From: Brachyspira alvinipulli ATCC 51933
GTDB taxonomy: Bacteria; Spirochaetota; Brachyspiria; Brachyspirales; Brachyspiraceae
Direction: 5' to 3'
DNA length: 59,899 nucleotides
Assembly: GCF_000518245.1 (NCBI RefSeq)
Contig: NZ_KI912406.1
Location: 1-59,899, forward strand
Shown piece after piece: positions 35,296 through 43,747 of the stretch. Every line of letters begins with the position of its first letter. Position 1 is the stretch's first letter. Both the position numbers and the translations under genes were made by a program. The notes below the pieces were generated by a model. It made no database searches and had not been told where the DNA came from. It worked only from the letters and a program-made list of their open reading frames with translations.

Positions 35296-36795
35296 ATGAA
35301 TATAAAAGCTAGTGAAATAGCAGCTGTTCTTAAAGAAGAGATTAAGAATTATAAAGCTGATTTTACTCCTAATGAAATTGGAGTAGTTGTTGAAGTTGGA
35401 GACGGTATAGCTAGGGTTATAGGACTTCCTCATGTTATGGCTAATGAGATGATTCTTTTTGAATGCGGTTCCGTTGGTATTGCTTTTAACTTGGAAGAAG
35501 AGACTGTAGGCGCCATAGTTTTAGGTGATTATTTTGGTATTAAAGAGGGAAGTAAGGTTTCCAGACTTAAAAGAATATTAGAAGTTCCAGTAGGAGAAGC
35601 ACTTTTAGGAAGAGTTGTTAATCCTTTAGGTGTGACTATAGACGGACATGGAGATATAACAACAGATAAAAGAAGAGTTATTGAGTTTCCGGCACCTGGT
35701 ATTGCTGACAGACAGGCGGTAAAACAGCCTCTTCAAACAGGTATTAAAGCAATAGATTCCATGACTCCTATAGGAAGAGGTCAAAGACAGCTTATAATTG
35801 GAGACAGAGGAACAGGAAAAACTAGTATTGCTCTTGATGCCATAATAAATCAAAAAGGTAAAGATGTTATATGTGTGTATGTAGCTATAGGTCAAAAGGC
35901 TTCTACTGTTGCTGGTGTTGTTGAAACATTAAGACAGAATGGGGCATTAGATTATACTATAGTAGTTGCTGCAACTGCTGCTGATTCTGCTCCGCTTCTT
36001 TATATAGCTCCTTATGCAGGCTGTGCTATGGCAGAATATTTCATGTATGAAAAGAAAAAAGATACATTAATAATATATGATGATTTAACTAAACAGGCTA
36101 ATGCTTACAGACAGATTTCATTACTTTTAAGAAGACCTCCTGGAAGAGAAGCATTTCCTGGCGATGTATTCTATTTGCATTCAAGACTTCTTGAAAGAGC
36201 TGCTAAACTTAGCGATGAATTAGGCGGAGGTTCTTTAACTGCACTTCCTATAATAGAGACTCAGGATAATGAGGTTTCTGCTTATATTCCTACTAACGTT
36301 ATTTCTATAACAGATGGACAGATATATTTGCTTGCAAGTTTATTTATGAGCGGTGTTCGTCCTGCTATTGATGTTGGTATATCCGTTTCGCGTGTAGGAG
36401 GTAATGCTCAGACTAAGGCTATGAAAAAGGTTGCCGGTACTTTAAGACTTGACCTTGCTTCTTACAGATCTTTAGAGGCATTCTCACAGCTTGGTATAGG
36501 ACTTGATAAGGCTACTTTGGCACAATTAGACAGAGGTGCTAAAATGGTTGAATTACTTAAGCAGAAGCAATGCACTCCTTTGCCTTTTGAAGAGCAGGTA
36601 GTTGTTATATTTGCTGCTACTAAAGGTTTCTTAGATAATATTGAAGTTGAAAGAGTTCATGAGTTTGAATGGAGATTATTGCAGTATATGAGAGCTGATA
36701 AGCAGAATATACTTGATAAAATTAAAGATTCAAAAGATATAGAAAATCCTGATGAACTTTATGCTGTTATAGAAGAATTTAAAGCTAAGTTTTAA
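35296..36795 (+). CDS. atpA: ATP synthase F1 subunit alpha
   Basis: The ATG at 35296 follows GGGGAA, so the TTG at 35281 is rejected. The 499-residue protein has Walker [12 protein letters not shown] at about residues 166-176, the regulatory nucleotide-site pattern, and the signature [14 protein letters not shown] near 361. Alpha alternates with the catalytic beta subunit in the F1 hexamer. The length is normal. The gene for beta is not in this operon. Confidence 0.96.
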   Translation: MNIKASEIAAVLKEEIKNYKADFTPNEIGVVVEVGDGIARVIGLPHVMANEMILFECGSVGIAFNLEEETVGAIVLGDYFGIKEGSKVSRLKRILEVPVGEALLGRVVNPLGVTIDGHGDITTDKRRVIEFPAPGIADRQAVKQPLQTGIKAIDSMTPIGRGQRQLIIGDRGTGKTSIALDAIINQKGKDVICVYVAIGQKASTVAGVVETLRQNGALDYTIVVAATAADSAPLLYIAPYAGCAMAEYFMYEKKKDTLIIYDDLTKQANAYRQISLLLRRPPGREAFPGDVFYLHSRLLERAAKLSDELGGGSLTALPIIETQDNEVSAYIPTNVISITDGQIYLLASLFMSGVRPAIDVGISVSRVGGNAQTKAMKKVAGTLRLDLASYRSLEAFSQLGIGLDKATLAQLDRGAKMVELLKQKQCTPLPFEEQVVVIFAATKGFLDNIEVERVHEFEWRLLQYMRADKQNILDKIKDSKDIENPDELYAVIEEFKAKF

Positions 36796-36930
36796 ATAGA
36801 ATTTAGAGTAATAATTTTTATTGGTATTATTATGTTAAATATAAAAATTATGAGTGTTCAGCATTTGTAAGAATTTTTATTATCTAAATTATGTTTTTAT
36901 TATGAAGCAGTGTTAATTTGGAGTTTTATT

Positions 36931-37809
36931 ATGGCAGAGAAACTTAATGTATTGAAGGCAAGAATAAAAGCTGTAACAAGTACGCATAAAATAACTAAAA
37001 CAATGGATATGATAGCACGTTCCAGAACGGCAAAGATATTAACAGTGGAACAAGGTATGCGTCCTTTTACTCAGAAATTAAACAGAATAGTAGAAGATCT
37101 TTCTCATTCAGATATGGATCATCTTCATCCTTTGCTTTCTCCAAAAAAGAAAATAAAGAATATAATACTTTTTGTTGTAACTTCAAGCAGAGGTTTATGC
37201 GGTTCTTATAATACAAAGATTTTTGATGAGGCTATGGAGAGAATAAGGCATCATCACAGACATGGAAGAGAGGTTGAGCTTCATGTACTTGGCAAAAAAG
37301 GCGAAGTATATTTTGAAAAACAGGGAATACCTATAGCGCGTAAATATCCGCGTATAGATGAAGAGTCTAATTTTGATGATTGTGCTACGGTTGTTCAGCG
37401 TTTCATGCACCAGTATGCTATTGATAAAGCATCAAGAGTAGAAGTTATATATACTAGATATTATACTAGGGTTGTACATATACCTAAAATAAAAAGTTTA
37501 ATTCCTATGATTCCTGATGAAGAGGATATTGAAGGACATAAAATAAAAAAACAATTAGATTATGTTATAGAACCAAATAGGGAAGAAGTGTTAAAAGAGA
37601 TTGTACCTATGGCCATTAAAACTTATTTTTATTTTATGCTTACTAGTTCTTTTTTATCTGAGAATGCCGAAAGATCCATTGCTATGAGAAATGCTACCGA
37701 TAATGCTGAGAGATTATTAGCTGATTTAAAAAATAAAGCAAACAGAGCCAGACAGGAACATATTACTAATGAGCTTCTTGATATTATAGGAGGTTCTGAG
37801 GCTATATAA
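36931..37809 (+). CDS. atpG: ATP synthase F1 subunit gamma
   Basis: The ATG at 36931 follows TTTGGAG; the longer frame from 36910 has a poorer start. The 292-residue protein is the central rotor shaft: an N-terminal helix LKARIKAVTSTHKITKTMDMIA, SSRGLCGSYN at about 81-90, and a C-terminal helix (SIAMRNATDNAERLLADL) that turns inside the hexamer. The 135-base gap after atpA is unusual for an atp operon and holds no gene. A strong terminator follows directly, so atpD and atpC are not co-transcribed. Confidence 0.95.
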   Translation: MAEKLNVLKARIKAVTSTHKITKTMDMIARSRTAKILTVEQGMRPFTQKLNRIVEDLSHSDMDHLHPLLSPKKKIKNIILFVVTSSRGLCGSYNTKIFDEAMERIRHHHRHGREVELHVLGKKGEVYFEKQGIPIARKYPRIDEESNFDDCATVVQRFMHQYAIDKASRVEVIYTRYYTRVVHIPKIKSLIPMIPDEEDIEGHKIKKQLDYVIEPNREEVLKEIVPMAIKTYFYFMLTSSFLSENAERSIAMRNATDNAERLLADLKNKANRARQEHITNELLDIIGGSEAI

Positions 37810-37831
37810 TTTATTTTTTATATAAAAATTA

Positions 37832-37870
37832 AATACCATTCATATATTTATTTTATGGATGGTATTTTTT
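37832..37870 (+). terminator. Terminator of the ATP synthase operon
   Basis: AATACCATTCAT pairs with ATGGATGGTATT (one mismatch), followed by TTTTTT. A near copy of this hairpin occurs at 39926-39968 after the second ankyrin gene. Confidence 0.87.
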
Positions 37871-37960
37871 ATTTTAAATTAAGGAATGATAAAAAAAATT
37901 ATGAGTATAAAGGTGAGATTTTTTAATTATTTAATGAAGCAATTTTTATTAGCAACAATA

Positions 37961-38019
37961 GAGAATAATTTATTTTTATAGTATAATACCTCAAATTATT
38001 AATTACTATGAGGCGGTAT
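37961..38019 (+). promoter_or_regulatory. Shared promoter type, ankyrin gene copy 1
   Basis: A perfect TATAAT (37982-37987) preceded by TTTTTATAG lies 33 bases before the ATG, followed by AATTATTAATTACTAT and an AGGCGGT ribosome-binding site. The same block recurs before the other two copies. Confidence 0.6.
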
Positions 38020-38760
38020 ATGAAAAATTTGTTATTAATTTCTTTTGTTTTAATGATTACTTTTATTGTTTCTTGCGGTAAAAAAGAAGAGGCTAGTATA
38101 AGTAATAATTCTCTGTATGTAAGTGATTCAAATAATATATATCATAAAACCTATAGTAATGTTGTAAAGATTCAGGGTAAATTTGTTAGCATGAATTCTT
38201 CTTTTTTTTATGCTGATAGAGAGGAAGGATAATACAGTGAGGAGTATGATATATTTGAGGCTATACAAAATCATAGCTTAAAGAGAGTGATTGAATTAAT
38301 AGAAGAATGCGTACATATAGATCAAACTTATAGTGGGGATAGAAAATATAGCGAGTTTTTCAATGATGATTATTATCTTGGCGGAGCTACTCTTTTAATG
38401 TTTGCTATATTTTATAGGGATTTAGGTATAATGAAATATTTGCTTGATAATGGTGCTGATCCTCATATTGAAGATGATAATGGATTGAATTCTTTTTTAT
38501 GGGCTTGCGGTGTTGGAAATGTTGATGTAATAAAAATGATTGTAGAGGCAGATCCTGATTTAGTTAATTCTCTTATTCATAGTAGAAACGGACTTCATAC
38601 TGCTATTTTATATAATAATGTTGAAGTATTTGAATATTTAGTAAATGATTTAGGTATTGATATAAACAGCACTGATGAGGACGACAACGGTGTTTTATAT
38701 TATGCTGCCAATGAAGATGAAGCATTAGAAAAGTTAAGAGAATTAGGTGCCGAAGAATAA
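38020..38760 (+). pseudogene. Ankyrin-repeat lipoprotein gene interrupted by a stop (copy 1)
   Basis: Read through one stop codon, this is a full-length copy of the two following genes: a lipoprotein signal (FIVSC lipobox), the KIQGKFVSMNS linker, then about four ankyrin-type repeats, including LLMFAIFYRDLGIMKYLLDNGADP. The frame is broken at 38230-38232 by TAA in REEG*YSEEYD. The second copy has GAA at this place (REEGEYSED), so a single base change explains it. The part after the stop stays open to 38760 and keeps good similarity, so the loss is recent, unless the stop is read through or is a sequencing error. Confidence 0.82.
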
Positions 38761-38779
38761 TTTTATAAAAATGATGCAT

Positions 38780-39072
38780 TTAGCAGATAGAGTCATTTTC
38801 TAGACTCAATTAGCGAACAATTTTTATTAGCAATAACAAATAATGGATTGTGAGCATTTCATATATTTTTAAGATTAATAAATTAAAAAATTGAGCGTCT
38901 AGCAATCGCCAAAGGCGTGCTAGAGCTTTAAAGCGAGATTTTTTAATTATTTGATAAATCAATTTTTATTAGCAACAACAAATAATAAATTGTGAGCGTC
39001 TAGCAAATTCGCCGAAGGCGGACAGAGTCCTTGCTAGACTCAATTAGCGAACAATTTTTATTAACAACAATA
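38780..39072. repeat. Structured intergenic repeats between ankyrin copies 1 and 2
   Basis: The 375-base gap 38761-39135 contains repeated blocks: CAATTTTTATTAGCAACAA-type (near 38819, 38960 and 39051, and before copy 1 near 37941) and GAGCGTCTAGCAA (near 38893 and 38994). Two hairpins are built on them. The first pairs TCTAGCA/TGCTAGA with inner CGCC/GGCG (38898-38924). The second pairs GTCTAGCAA/TTGCTAGAC with inner TTCGCC/GGCGGA (38998-39039). A shortened relative lies near 40006-40045. The G+C content of the stems stands out in this AT-rich DNA. Confidence 0.75.
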
Positions 39073-39135
39073 GAAAATAATTTGTTTTTATAGTATAATA
39101 CTTCGTAAATTATTAATTATTATACGGCGGTGTTT
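39073..39135 (+). promoter_or_regulatory. Shared promoter type, ankyrin gene copy 2
   Basis: TTTTTATAG-TATAAT (-10 at 39094-39099) and ATTATTAATTATTAT before GGCGGT repeat the block upstream of copies 1 and 3. Confidence 0.6.
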
Positions 39136-39894
39136 ATGAAAAGAATAAATGTTTCAAAAAGTACATTATTGATTTCTTTACTACTAATTATTTCAATTAT
39201 TTCATGTAAAAAGAAAGAGGAAGCAAGTGTAAATATAGCAGGAAATACTTCATATGTGAGTTCTCCAGAAAATATATATCATGCAACATACACTAATGTT
39301 GTAAAGATTCAGGGTAAATATGTTAGTATGAATTCTGCTTTTTCTTATGGTAACAGAGAAGAAGGAGAATACAGCGAAGACTATGATATATTTGAGGCTA
39401 TACAAAATCATAGTTTAAAGAGAGTGCAGGAATTAATAGAAGAAGGTGAAGATATAGATGAAACTTACTTTGGAGATAGTTTATATAGTGAATTTATGGA
39501 TGATAGTTATGCAATAAATGGTGCTACACCTTTGATATTTGCTGTATTTTATAGAGATTTGGGTATAATGAAATATTTACTTGATAATGGAGCTGATCCT
39601 TATGTTACTGATGATGACGGATGGAATTCTTTTTTATGGGCATGCGGTACTGGAAATGTTGATGTAATAAGAATGCTTGTGCAGGCAGATTCTGATTTGG
39701 TTAATTCAAAAAATCCTTATGATGCAAACGGTCTTCTCATGGCTGCTTTAAATGATAATGTTGAAGTATTTGAGTATTTGGTAAATGATTTAGGAATAGA
39801 TATAAACAGCACTGATGAGGATGGAGACGGAGTTTTATATTATGCCAATGAAGATGAAGCAATAGAAAAGTTAAAAGAATTAGGGGCAGAATAA
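39136..39894 (+). CDS. Ankyrin-repeat lipoprotein (copy 2)
   Basis: The ATG at 39136 follows GGCGGT; a GTG at 39130 overlaps the ribosome-binding site. The 252-residue protein has a lipoprotein signal with lipobox ISC (IISIISCKKKEE), a linker with the conserved KIQGKYVSMNS, then ankyrin-like repeats at about 90-245 (SLKRVQELIEEGEDID, ATPLIFAVFYRDLGIMKYLLDNGADP, GNVDVIRMLVQAD, NVEVFEYLVNDLGIDIN). It should be anchored to a membrane facing the periplasm or surface. Ankyrin repeats bind proteins; the partner is unknown. It is intact while copy 1 is broken. Confidence 0.88.
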   Translation: MKRINVSKSTLLISLLLIISIISCKKKEEASVNIAGNTSYVSSPENIYHATYTNVVKIQGKYVSMNSAFSYGNREEGEYSEDYDIFEAIQNHSLKRVQELIEEGEDIDETYFGDSLYSEFMDDSYAINGATPLIFAVFYRDLGIMKYLLDNGADPYVTDDDGWNSFLWACGTGNVDVIRMLVQADSDLVNSKNPYDANGLLMAALNDNVEVFEYLVNDLGIDINSTDEDGDGVLYYANEDEAIEKLKELGAE

Positions 39895-39925
39895 TATTAG
39901 ATAAACTTATATTTATATATAATGA

Positions 39926-39968
39926 AATACCATTCATATATTCATTTTGTGAATGGTATTTTTTATTT
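39926..39968 (+). terminator. Terminator after ankyrin copy 2, near copy of the atpG terminator
   Basis: AATACCATTCA pairs with TGAATGGTATT, followed by TTTTTTATTTTAAATT. Arms, loop and tail match 37832-37880 closely, so the duplicated unit included the terminator. Confidence 0.85.
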
Positions 39969-40065
39969 TAAATTCTTTAGATTATTGAATGATTTTATAA
40001 AAATTCTGAGTGTCTATCAATGAATAGAGATTTAAAGCGAGATTTTTTAAATTATTTATATAAAA

Positions 40066-40121
40066 TAATTTGTTTTTATAGTATAATATATTAAATTATT
40101 AATTACTATATGGCGGTATAT
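40066..40121 (+). promoter_or_regulatory. Shared promoter type, ankyrin gene copy 3
   Basis: TTTTTATAG-TATAAT (-10 at 40082-40087) and AATTATTAATTACTAT before TGGCGGT again match the other copies. Confidence 0.6.
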
Positions 40122-40832
40122 ATGAAAAAAATGTTATTAATTTCTTTTGTTTTAATGATTACTTTTATTGTTTCTTGCAGTAAAAAAGAAGAGGATATTA
40201 TAAGTAATACTGATAATGCAGATAATAATATTTATACTAATGCTGTAAAGGTTCAGGGTAAATATGTTAATGTTAATACTGATTTTTCTTACGGCAACAG
40301 AGAAGAAGGAAAATACAGCAAAGATTATGATATATTTGAAGCTATAGAAAATCATAGTTTAAAAAGAGTGATTGAATTAATAGAAGAAGGTGAAGATATT
40401 AATCAAACTTACAGCGGCGGCAAAAAATATAGTGAGCTTCTTAATAATGATTATTATCTTGATGGAGCTACTCCTTTAATGTTTGCAGTATTTTATAGAG
40501 ATTTAGGTATAATGAAATATTTGCTTGATAATGGCGCTGATCCTAATATTATTCAAGATGAATATGAACGAAATGTATTTTTACTTGCTTGCGGTTTTGG
40601 AAATGTTGATGTAATAAAAATGATTGTAGATTTTGACTCTGATTTAGTTGATTCTATATCTAGCCGTGATGAGAATGGACTTGATATAGCTTATTTGTAT
40701 GGAAATATAGAAGTATTTGAATATTTAGTTAATACATTGGGTTTAACTACTGATATTTTGGATCATGTTGATGAAGAAGATCCGTACGAAAATACTGAGG
40801 ACATAAAAAAATTAAGAGAACTTCTAAATTAG
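40122..40832 (+). CDS. Ankyrin-repeat lipoprotein (copy 3)
   Basis: The ATG at 40122 follows GGCGGT. The 236-residue protein shares the signal (LMITFIVSCSKKEE) almost exactly with copy 1, the KVQGKYVNVN linker, and ankyrin-like units ATPLMFAVFYRDLGIMKYLLDNGADP, GNVDVIKMIVDFD and NIEVFEYLVNTLG. The C-terminus differs from copies 1 and 2: the INSTDEDG-type unit is replaced by TTDILDHVDEEDP. Divergence is therefore concentrated at the last repeat and in the signal-to-linker region, while the second and third repeats are well conserved. No terminator with a T-run is evident directly after it. Confidence 0.87.
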   Translation: MKKMLLISFVLMITFIVSCSKKEEDIISNTDNADNNIYTNAVKVQGKYVNVNTDFSYGNREEGKYSKDYDIFEAIENHSLKRVIELIEEGEDINQTYSGGKKYSELLNNDYYLDGATPLMFAVFYRDLGIMKYLLDNGADPNIIQDEYERNVFLLACGFGNVDVIKMIVDFDSDLVDSISSRDENGLDIAYLYGNIEVFEYLVNTLGLTTDILDHVDEEDPYENTEDIKKLRELLN

Positions 40833-40877
40833 ATTAGTTATTTTTATCTTAATTGTTAATAAAAAATTATAAATAAC

Positions 40878-40940
40878 GCACGATAAATTAGCTTTTATTT
40901 ATCAATTCATTATATTTTTTATAAATAAAATTCTTCGTGC
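40878..40940. repeat. 63-base inverted-repeat element
   Basis: GCACGA (40878-40883) pairs with TCGTGC (40935-40940), and TTTTATTTAT (40893-40902) pairs with ATAAATAAAA (40921-40930). The ends are perfect and the inner 10-base stem is perfect. It lies 46 bases after ankyrin copy 3 and could act as its terminator-like 3' structure, although no T-run follows. Confidence 0.6.
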
Positions 40941-40951
40941 AATAAATTTAA

Positions 40952-41173
40952 ATAACTCTAGGGTGGGCGGCAGAAATAACAGTGTAAAGTTAAAAAGAAA
41001 AATAATATAAAAATACCTGTGTTAATAGAAAGCCTAGAGGGTGGGGAGTGAAAATAAGTTTTAAAAATTAATTAACATACCCCGCCCTTTATTATTTATC
41101 ACTTTATCAAAAAATTTAACTTTAATTATATTGATGACATACTTAGAAATTTCGGCACCCGCCCAAGCTTTTA
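40952..41173. repeat. MITE-like nested inverted-repeat element of about 220 bases
   Basis: Three pairs of arms nest in order. The outer pair is GGGTGGGCGGC (40961-40971) with GGCACCCGCCC (41154-41164), extended to imperfect ~25-base ends. The middle pair is AAAGTTAAA (40986-40994) with TTTAACTTT (41115-41123). The inner pair is AGGGTGGGG (41038-41046) with CCCCGCCCT (41080-41088), with one G-T wobble. G-rich and C-rich islands are rare in this DNA. No open reading frame or clear target-site duplication is seen. It fits a miniature inverted-repeat element or a large structured RNA. Confidence 0.55.
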
Positions 41174-41195
41174 TTATAAATAGTTAAACAATTTT

Positions 41196-42371
41196 TTATG
41201 AAGTAGCTTTTATATTTAATATAGGTTTTAATCTATCTACAACTTTTACAGTAGGTTCTATTAATTTTTCTATATCTTTAGGATTTTTATAAGCCATAGG
41301 TGATTCATCTAAAGTATTTTTGCATACACTGCTTGAATAAATTCCTTTCATAGAATCTATAAATTCTTTCATATCTAATTGATTTTTTGCCTGTGCCCTT
41401 GATAAAACTCTTCCTGCTCCATGAGGTGCAGAACAGTTCCAATCTTCATTGCTTTTTCCTTCGCATATTAATATACCATCACGCATGTTAAAAGGTATTA
41501 TCATTTTTTCGCCTTCATAACTTCTTATGGCACCTTTTCTTATAATAAAATCTTCAAAATCAATAAAATTATGCACAGATGAAAAAGTGTCTTCTATTTC
41601 TATATTTAATAAATCTTTTATAATTTTTAAAATAGTTTCTCTGTTTATTTTTGCATAGTATTGTGCTATTACCATATCAATTAAATAATCAAACATTTCT
41701 TTGTCTTGTAAATAACAGTCTTCGCTATTTTTAGCTATTTTGGCATGATATCTGCAAACCTGATTACCGAAATTCCTTGATCCTGAATGTATAGTGATAT
41801 AATAATCATTATTTGAGGATTTACCTATTTCTATAAAATGATTTCCTCCTCCAAGCGTTCCTATGGAGTTATGGAATTTCTCTAAATCTATTTCTACTCT
41901 TTTGCATAGATTTTCTATATATTCATTATCTATTTCAAAAACTTCAAATTTGGTATTAAATTTTTTATTATAATTAATTATAAAATTTCTTATAAGTTCA
42001 TTAAGTTCTTTAAAATTAAAAAGTGTATTAAAACTTTTTTTATGAGTCTTCTGTCCCATAGGAATATTCTGTTTTATAGTTTTATCTATTTTTTCTAATG
42101 GAATATTTTTTATATTGTCATCCAATTTTGATGTAAGCATTCCGCAACCTATATCAACGCCTATATGAAAAGGATTTACTCTATCTGTAAGAGGCATTGT
42201 AAAACCTACAACTATTCCTTTGCCCAAATGAGTATCTGGCATTATTCTTATCTTTACATCTTCACTGGCTTTCTCATTTAATATTTTATACAATACAGAA
42301 TAAGATTCTTCATCAATATTATCAGTGAAAATTTTGCAGTCTTTATTGTATTTTCCTTTAAGCTCTATCAT
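41196..42371 (-). CDS. rtcB: RtcB-family RNA ligase
   Basis: RtcB joins 2',3'-cyclic phosphate (or 3'-phosphate) and 5'-hydroxyl RNA ends with GTP and manganese. The ATG at 42371 follows GAGGTG; the GTG at 42377 is part of this site. The 391-residue protein has GVDIGCGM near residue 72, a TLGGGNHF motif, HSGSRNFG, and the GMP-accepting His region CSAPHGAGRVLSRAQA. The length fits the shorter bacterial RtcB group. No archease, RtcA or RtcR is nearby. It may repair stress-cleaved RNA or tRNA. Confidence 0.93.
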   Translation of the reverse strand: MIELKGKYNKDCKIFTDNIDEESYSVLYKILNEKASEDVKIRIMPDTHLGKGIVVGFTMPLTDRVNPFHIGVDIGCGMLTSKLDDNIKNIPLEKIDKTIKQNIPMGQKTHKKSFNTLFNFKELNELIRNFIINYNKKFNTKFEVFEIDNEYIENLCKRVEIDLEKFHNSIGTLGGGNHFIEIGKSSNNDYYITIHSGSRNFGNQVCRYHAKIAKNSEDCYLQDKEMFDYLIDMVIAQYYAKINRETILKIIKDLLNIEIEDTFSSVHNFIDFEDFIIRKGAIRSYEGEKMIIPFNMRDGILICEGKSNEDWNCSAPHGAGRVLSRAQAKNQLDMKEFIDSMKGIYSSSVCKNTLDESPMAYKNPKDIEKLIEPTVKVVDRLKPILNIKATS

Positions 42372-42502
42372 AAACACCTCTTCATTTACATTAAATTATA
42401 TTCTACCATTTATTATAAATCATTGAAATGTCAGAATTTGTCAAAAAATTTATATTTCAATATAAACATATATTTATTTTTATAAATTAAATAAATAACA
42501 AG

Positions 42503-42530
42503 TTGACAAAATATTAATATACAGTATTAT
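42503..42530 (+). promoter_or_regulatory. Promoter of the SPL-like radical SAM gene
   Basis: A perfect TTGACA, a 16-base spacer and TATTAT lie about 50 bases before the gene at 42583. Confidence 0.7.
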
Positions 42531-42582
42531 TATAAATACAATATTTTGATACAGAGTAAAAAATAAAAAGAGATAAAATAAA

Positions 42583-43491
42583 ATGCTTAAATATAGAGAA
42601 ATCAACTGCAAATCGGCTTTAAATAAAATAGATAATGAATACGGATTCTGTTATGATTTAAATATTTACAGAGGATGTCTGCATAAATGCTATTATTGTT
42701 TTGCTGTGTATTCTCATAAGTATATTAATTCAAGAGATTTTTTTGGAGAAATATTTGTAAAGAAAAATATTGCTGAAGTATTAGAAAAAGAATTATCATC
42801 AAGAAATTGGAATAGAGATATTATTAATCTTGGAAGCGTTACTGATAATTATCAGGAGGCTGAAAAAGATTATAAACTTATGAGAGATGTTTTAAAACTT
42901 CTTATAAGATATAAAACTCCAATGTGTATATCTACAAAAAGTGATTTGATATTAAGAGACTTTGATTTAATAGATGAGCTTTCAAGAATAGTGCCTGTAA
43001 GAATAGCATCAACTATAACAACATTAGATGAAAAGTTATCTTCTTTAATAGAGCCTAATGTAATAAGCCCTCAAAAAAGATTTGATATGCTTAGAGAGTT
43101 TAAAAAAACAAAAGCAATAGTTGCAGTTCATACTATGCCTGTTATGCCTTTTATAACCGAAGACAGTATAGAAGATATTTTTCAAAAAGTAAAAGAGTAC
43201 GGCATAGACTACTGCGCTACTGATGCATTAAAACTTAGAGGCGAATGCAGAAAAATATACCTCAATTTCATAAGGCAAGCATTTCCAGAGCATTATAAAA
43301 AGTATCTATATATTTATGGTTCTGATGGCATTCTTAAAGATGAATACAAAGAAAAATTATATTTAAAAATAAATGCCTTAGAAGAGAAATACAATATAAC
43401 ATACAAAACTAAAGAAGAGCTTAACACAGAAGACAGTGTTTATAATAGATATAAAAATAAAGTATATGAAGAGGCACCAACTTTATTTTAA
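42583..43491 (+). CDS. SPL-family radical SAM protein
   Basis: The 302-residue protein carries the radical SAM cluster in RGCLHKCYYCFAVYSH at about residues 27-42 (Cys-x3-Cys-x2-Cys), with the His/Tyr/Cys/Phe context of spore photoproduct lyase relatives. Further family patterns are INLGSVTDNYQEAEK, CISTKSDLILRD, IASTITTLDEKLSS and VHTMPVMPFITEDS. The organism does not sporulate, so the substrate is not spore photoproduct; related proteins are uncharacterised or link to DNA-damage repair. No DNA-repair partner is adjacent. The 256-base gap after it is AT-rich with nothing recognisable. Confidence 0.87.
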   Translation: MLKYREINCKSALNKIDNEYGFCYDLNIYRGCLHKCYYCFAVYSHKYINSRDFFGEIFVKKNIAEVLEKELSSRNWNRDIINLGSVTDNYQEAEKDYKLMRDVLKLLIRYKTPMCISTKSDLILRDFDLIDELSRIVPVRIASTITTLDEKLSSLIEPNVISPQKRFDMLREFKKTKAIVAVHTMPVMPFITEDSIEDIFQKVKEYGIDYCATDALKLRGECRKIYLNFIRQAFPEHYKKYLYIYGSDGILKDEYKEKLYLKINALEEKYNITYKTKEELNTEDSVYNRYKNKVYEEAPTLF

Positions 43492-43747
43492 AAGTTATAT
43501 GCAAATAAAAATAAATCAATTTTTAATTATAATTTGTATCAATATCAAAAAAATTATAATAATTTTATATCAAATTTATATAAATTATCATAGTATAAAA
43601 ATTAGTATTAAAAAAAATATATACAATTATAAAAAAATTTATTATACTTAATATAAGGTTTGATATTATATATGTGATATTAGTATACATAATATCTTTA
43701 ATTTTATAATATCAAAAGACATATTCTAAAAATCTGGAGTTCTTTAT

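Noticed and set aside
37970-38020. Strong -35 box for the ankyrin genes
   Set aside because: The -10 TATAAT is perfect in all three copies, but nothing near TTGACA is found at 16-18 bases upstream, so only the -10 block was recorded.
42412-42444. Promoter for rtcB (minus TTGACA 42444-42439 and TATAAT 42417-42412)
   Set aside because: Both boxes are perfect but 21 bases apart, outside the usual 16-18 range, so it was not listed as a feature.
43436-43651. Plus-strand 71-codon frame after the radical SAM gene
   Set aside because: It overlaps the end of that gene in another frame and runs into AT-rich intergenic DNA; it is almost only Ile, Lys, Asn and Tyr with no ribosome-binding site.
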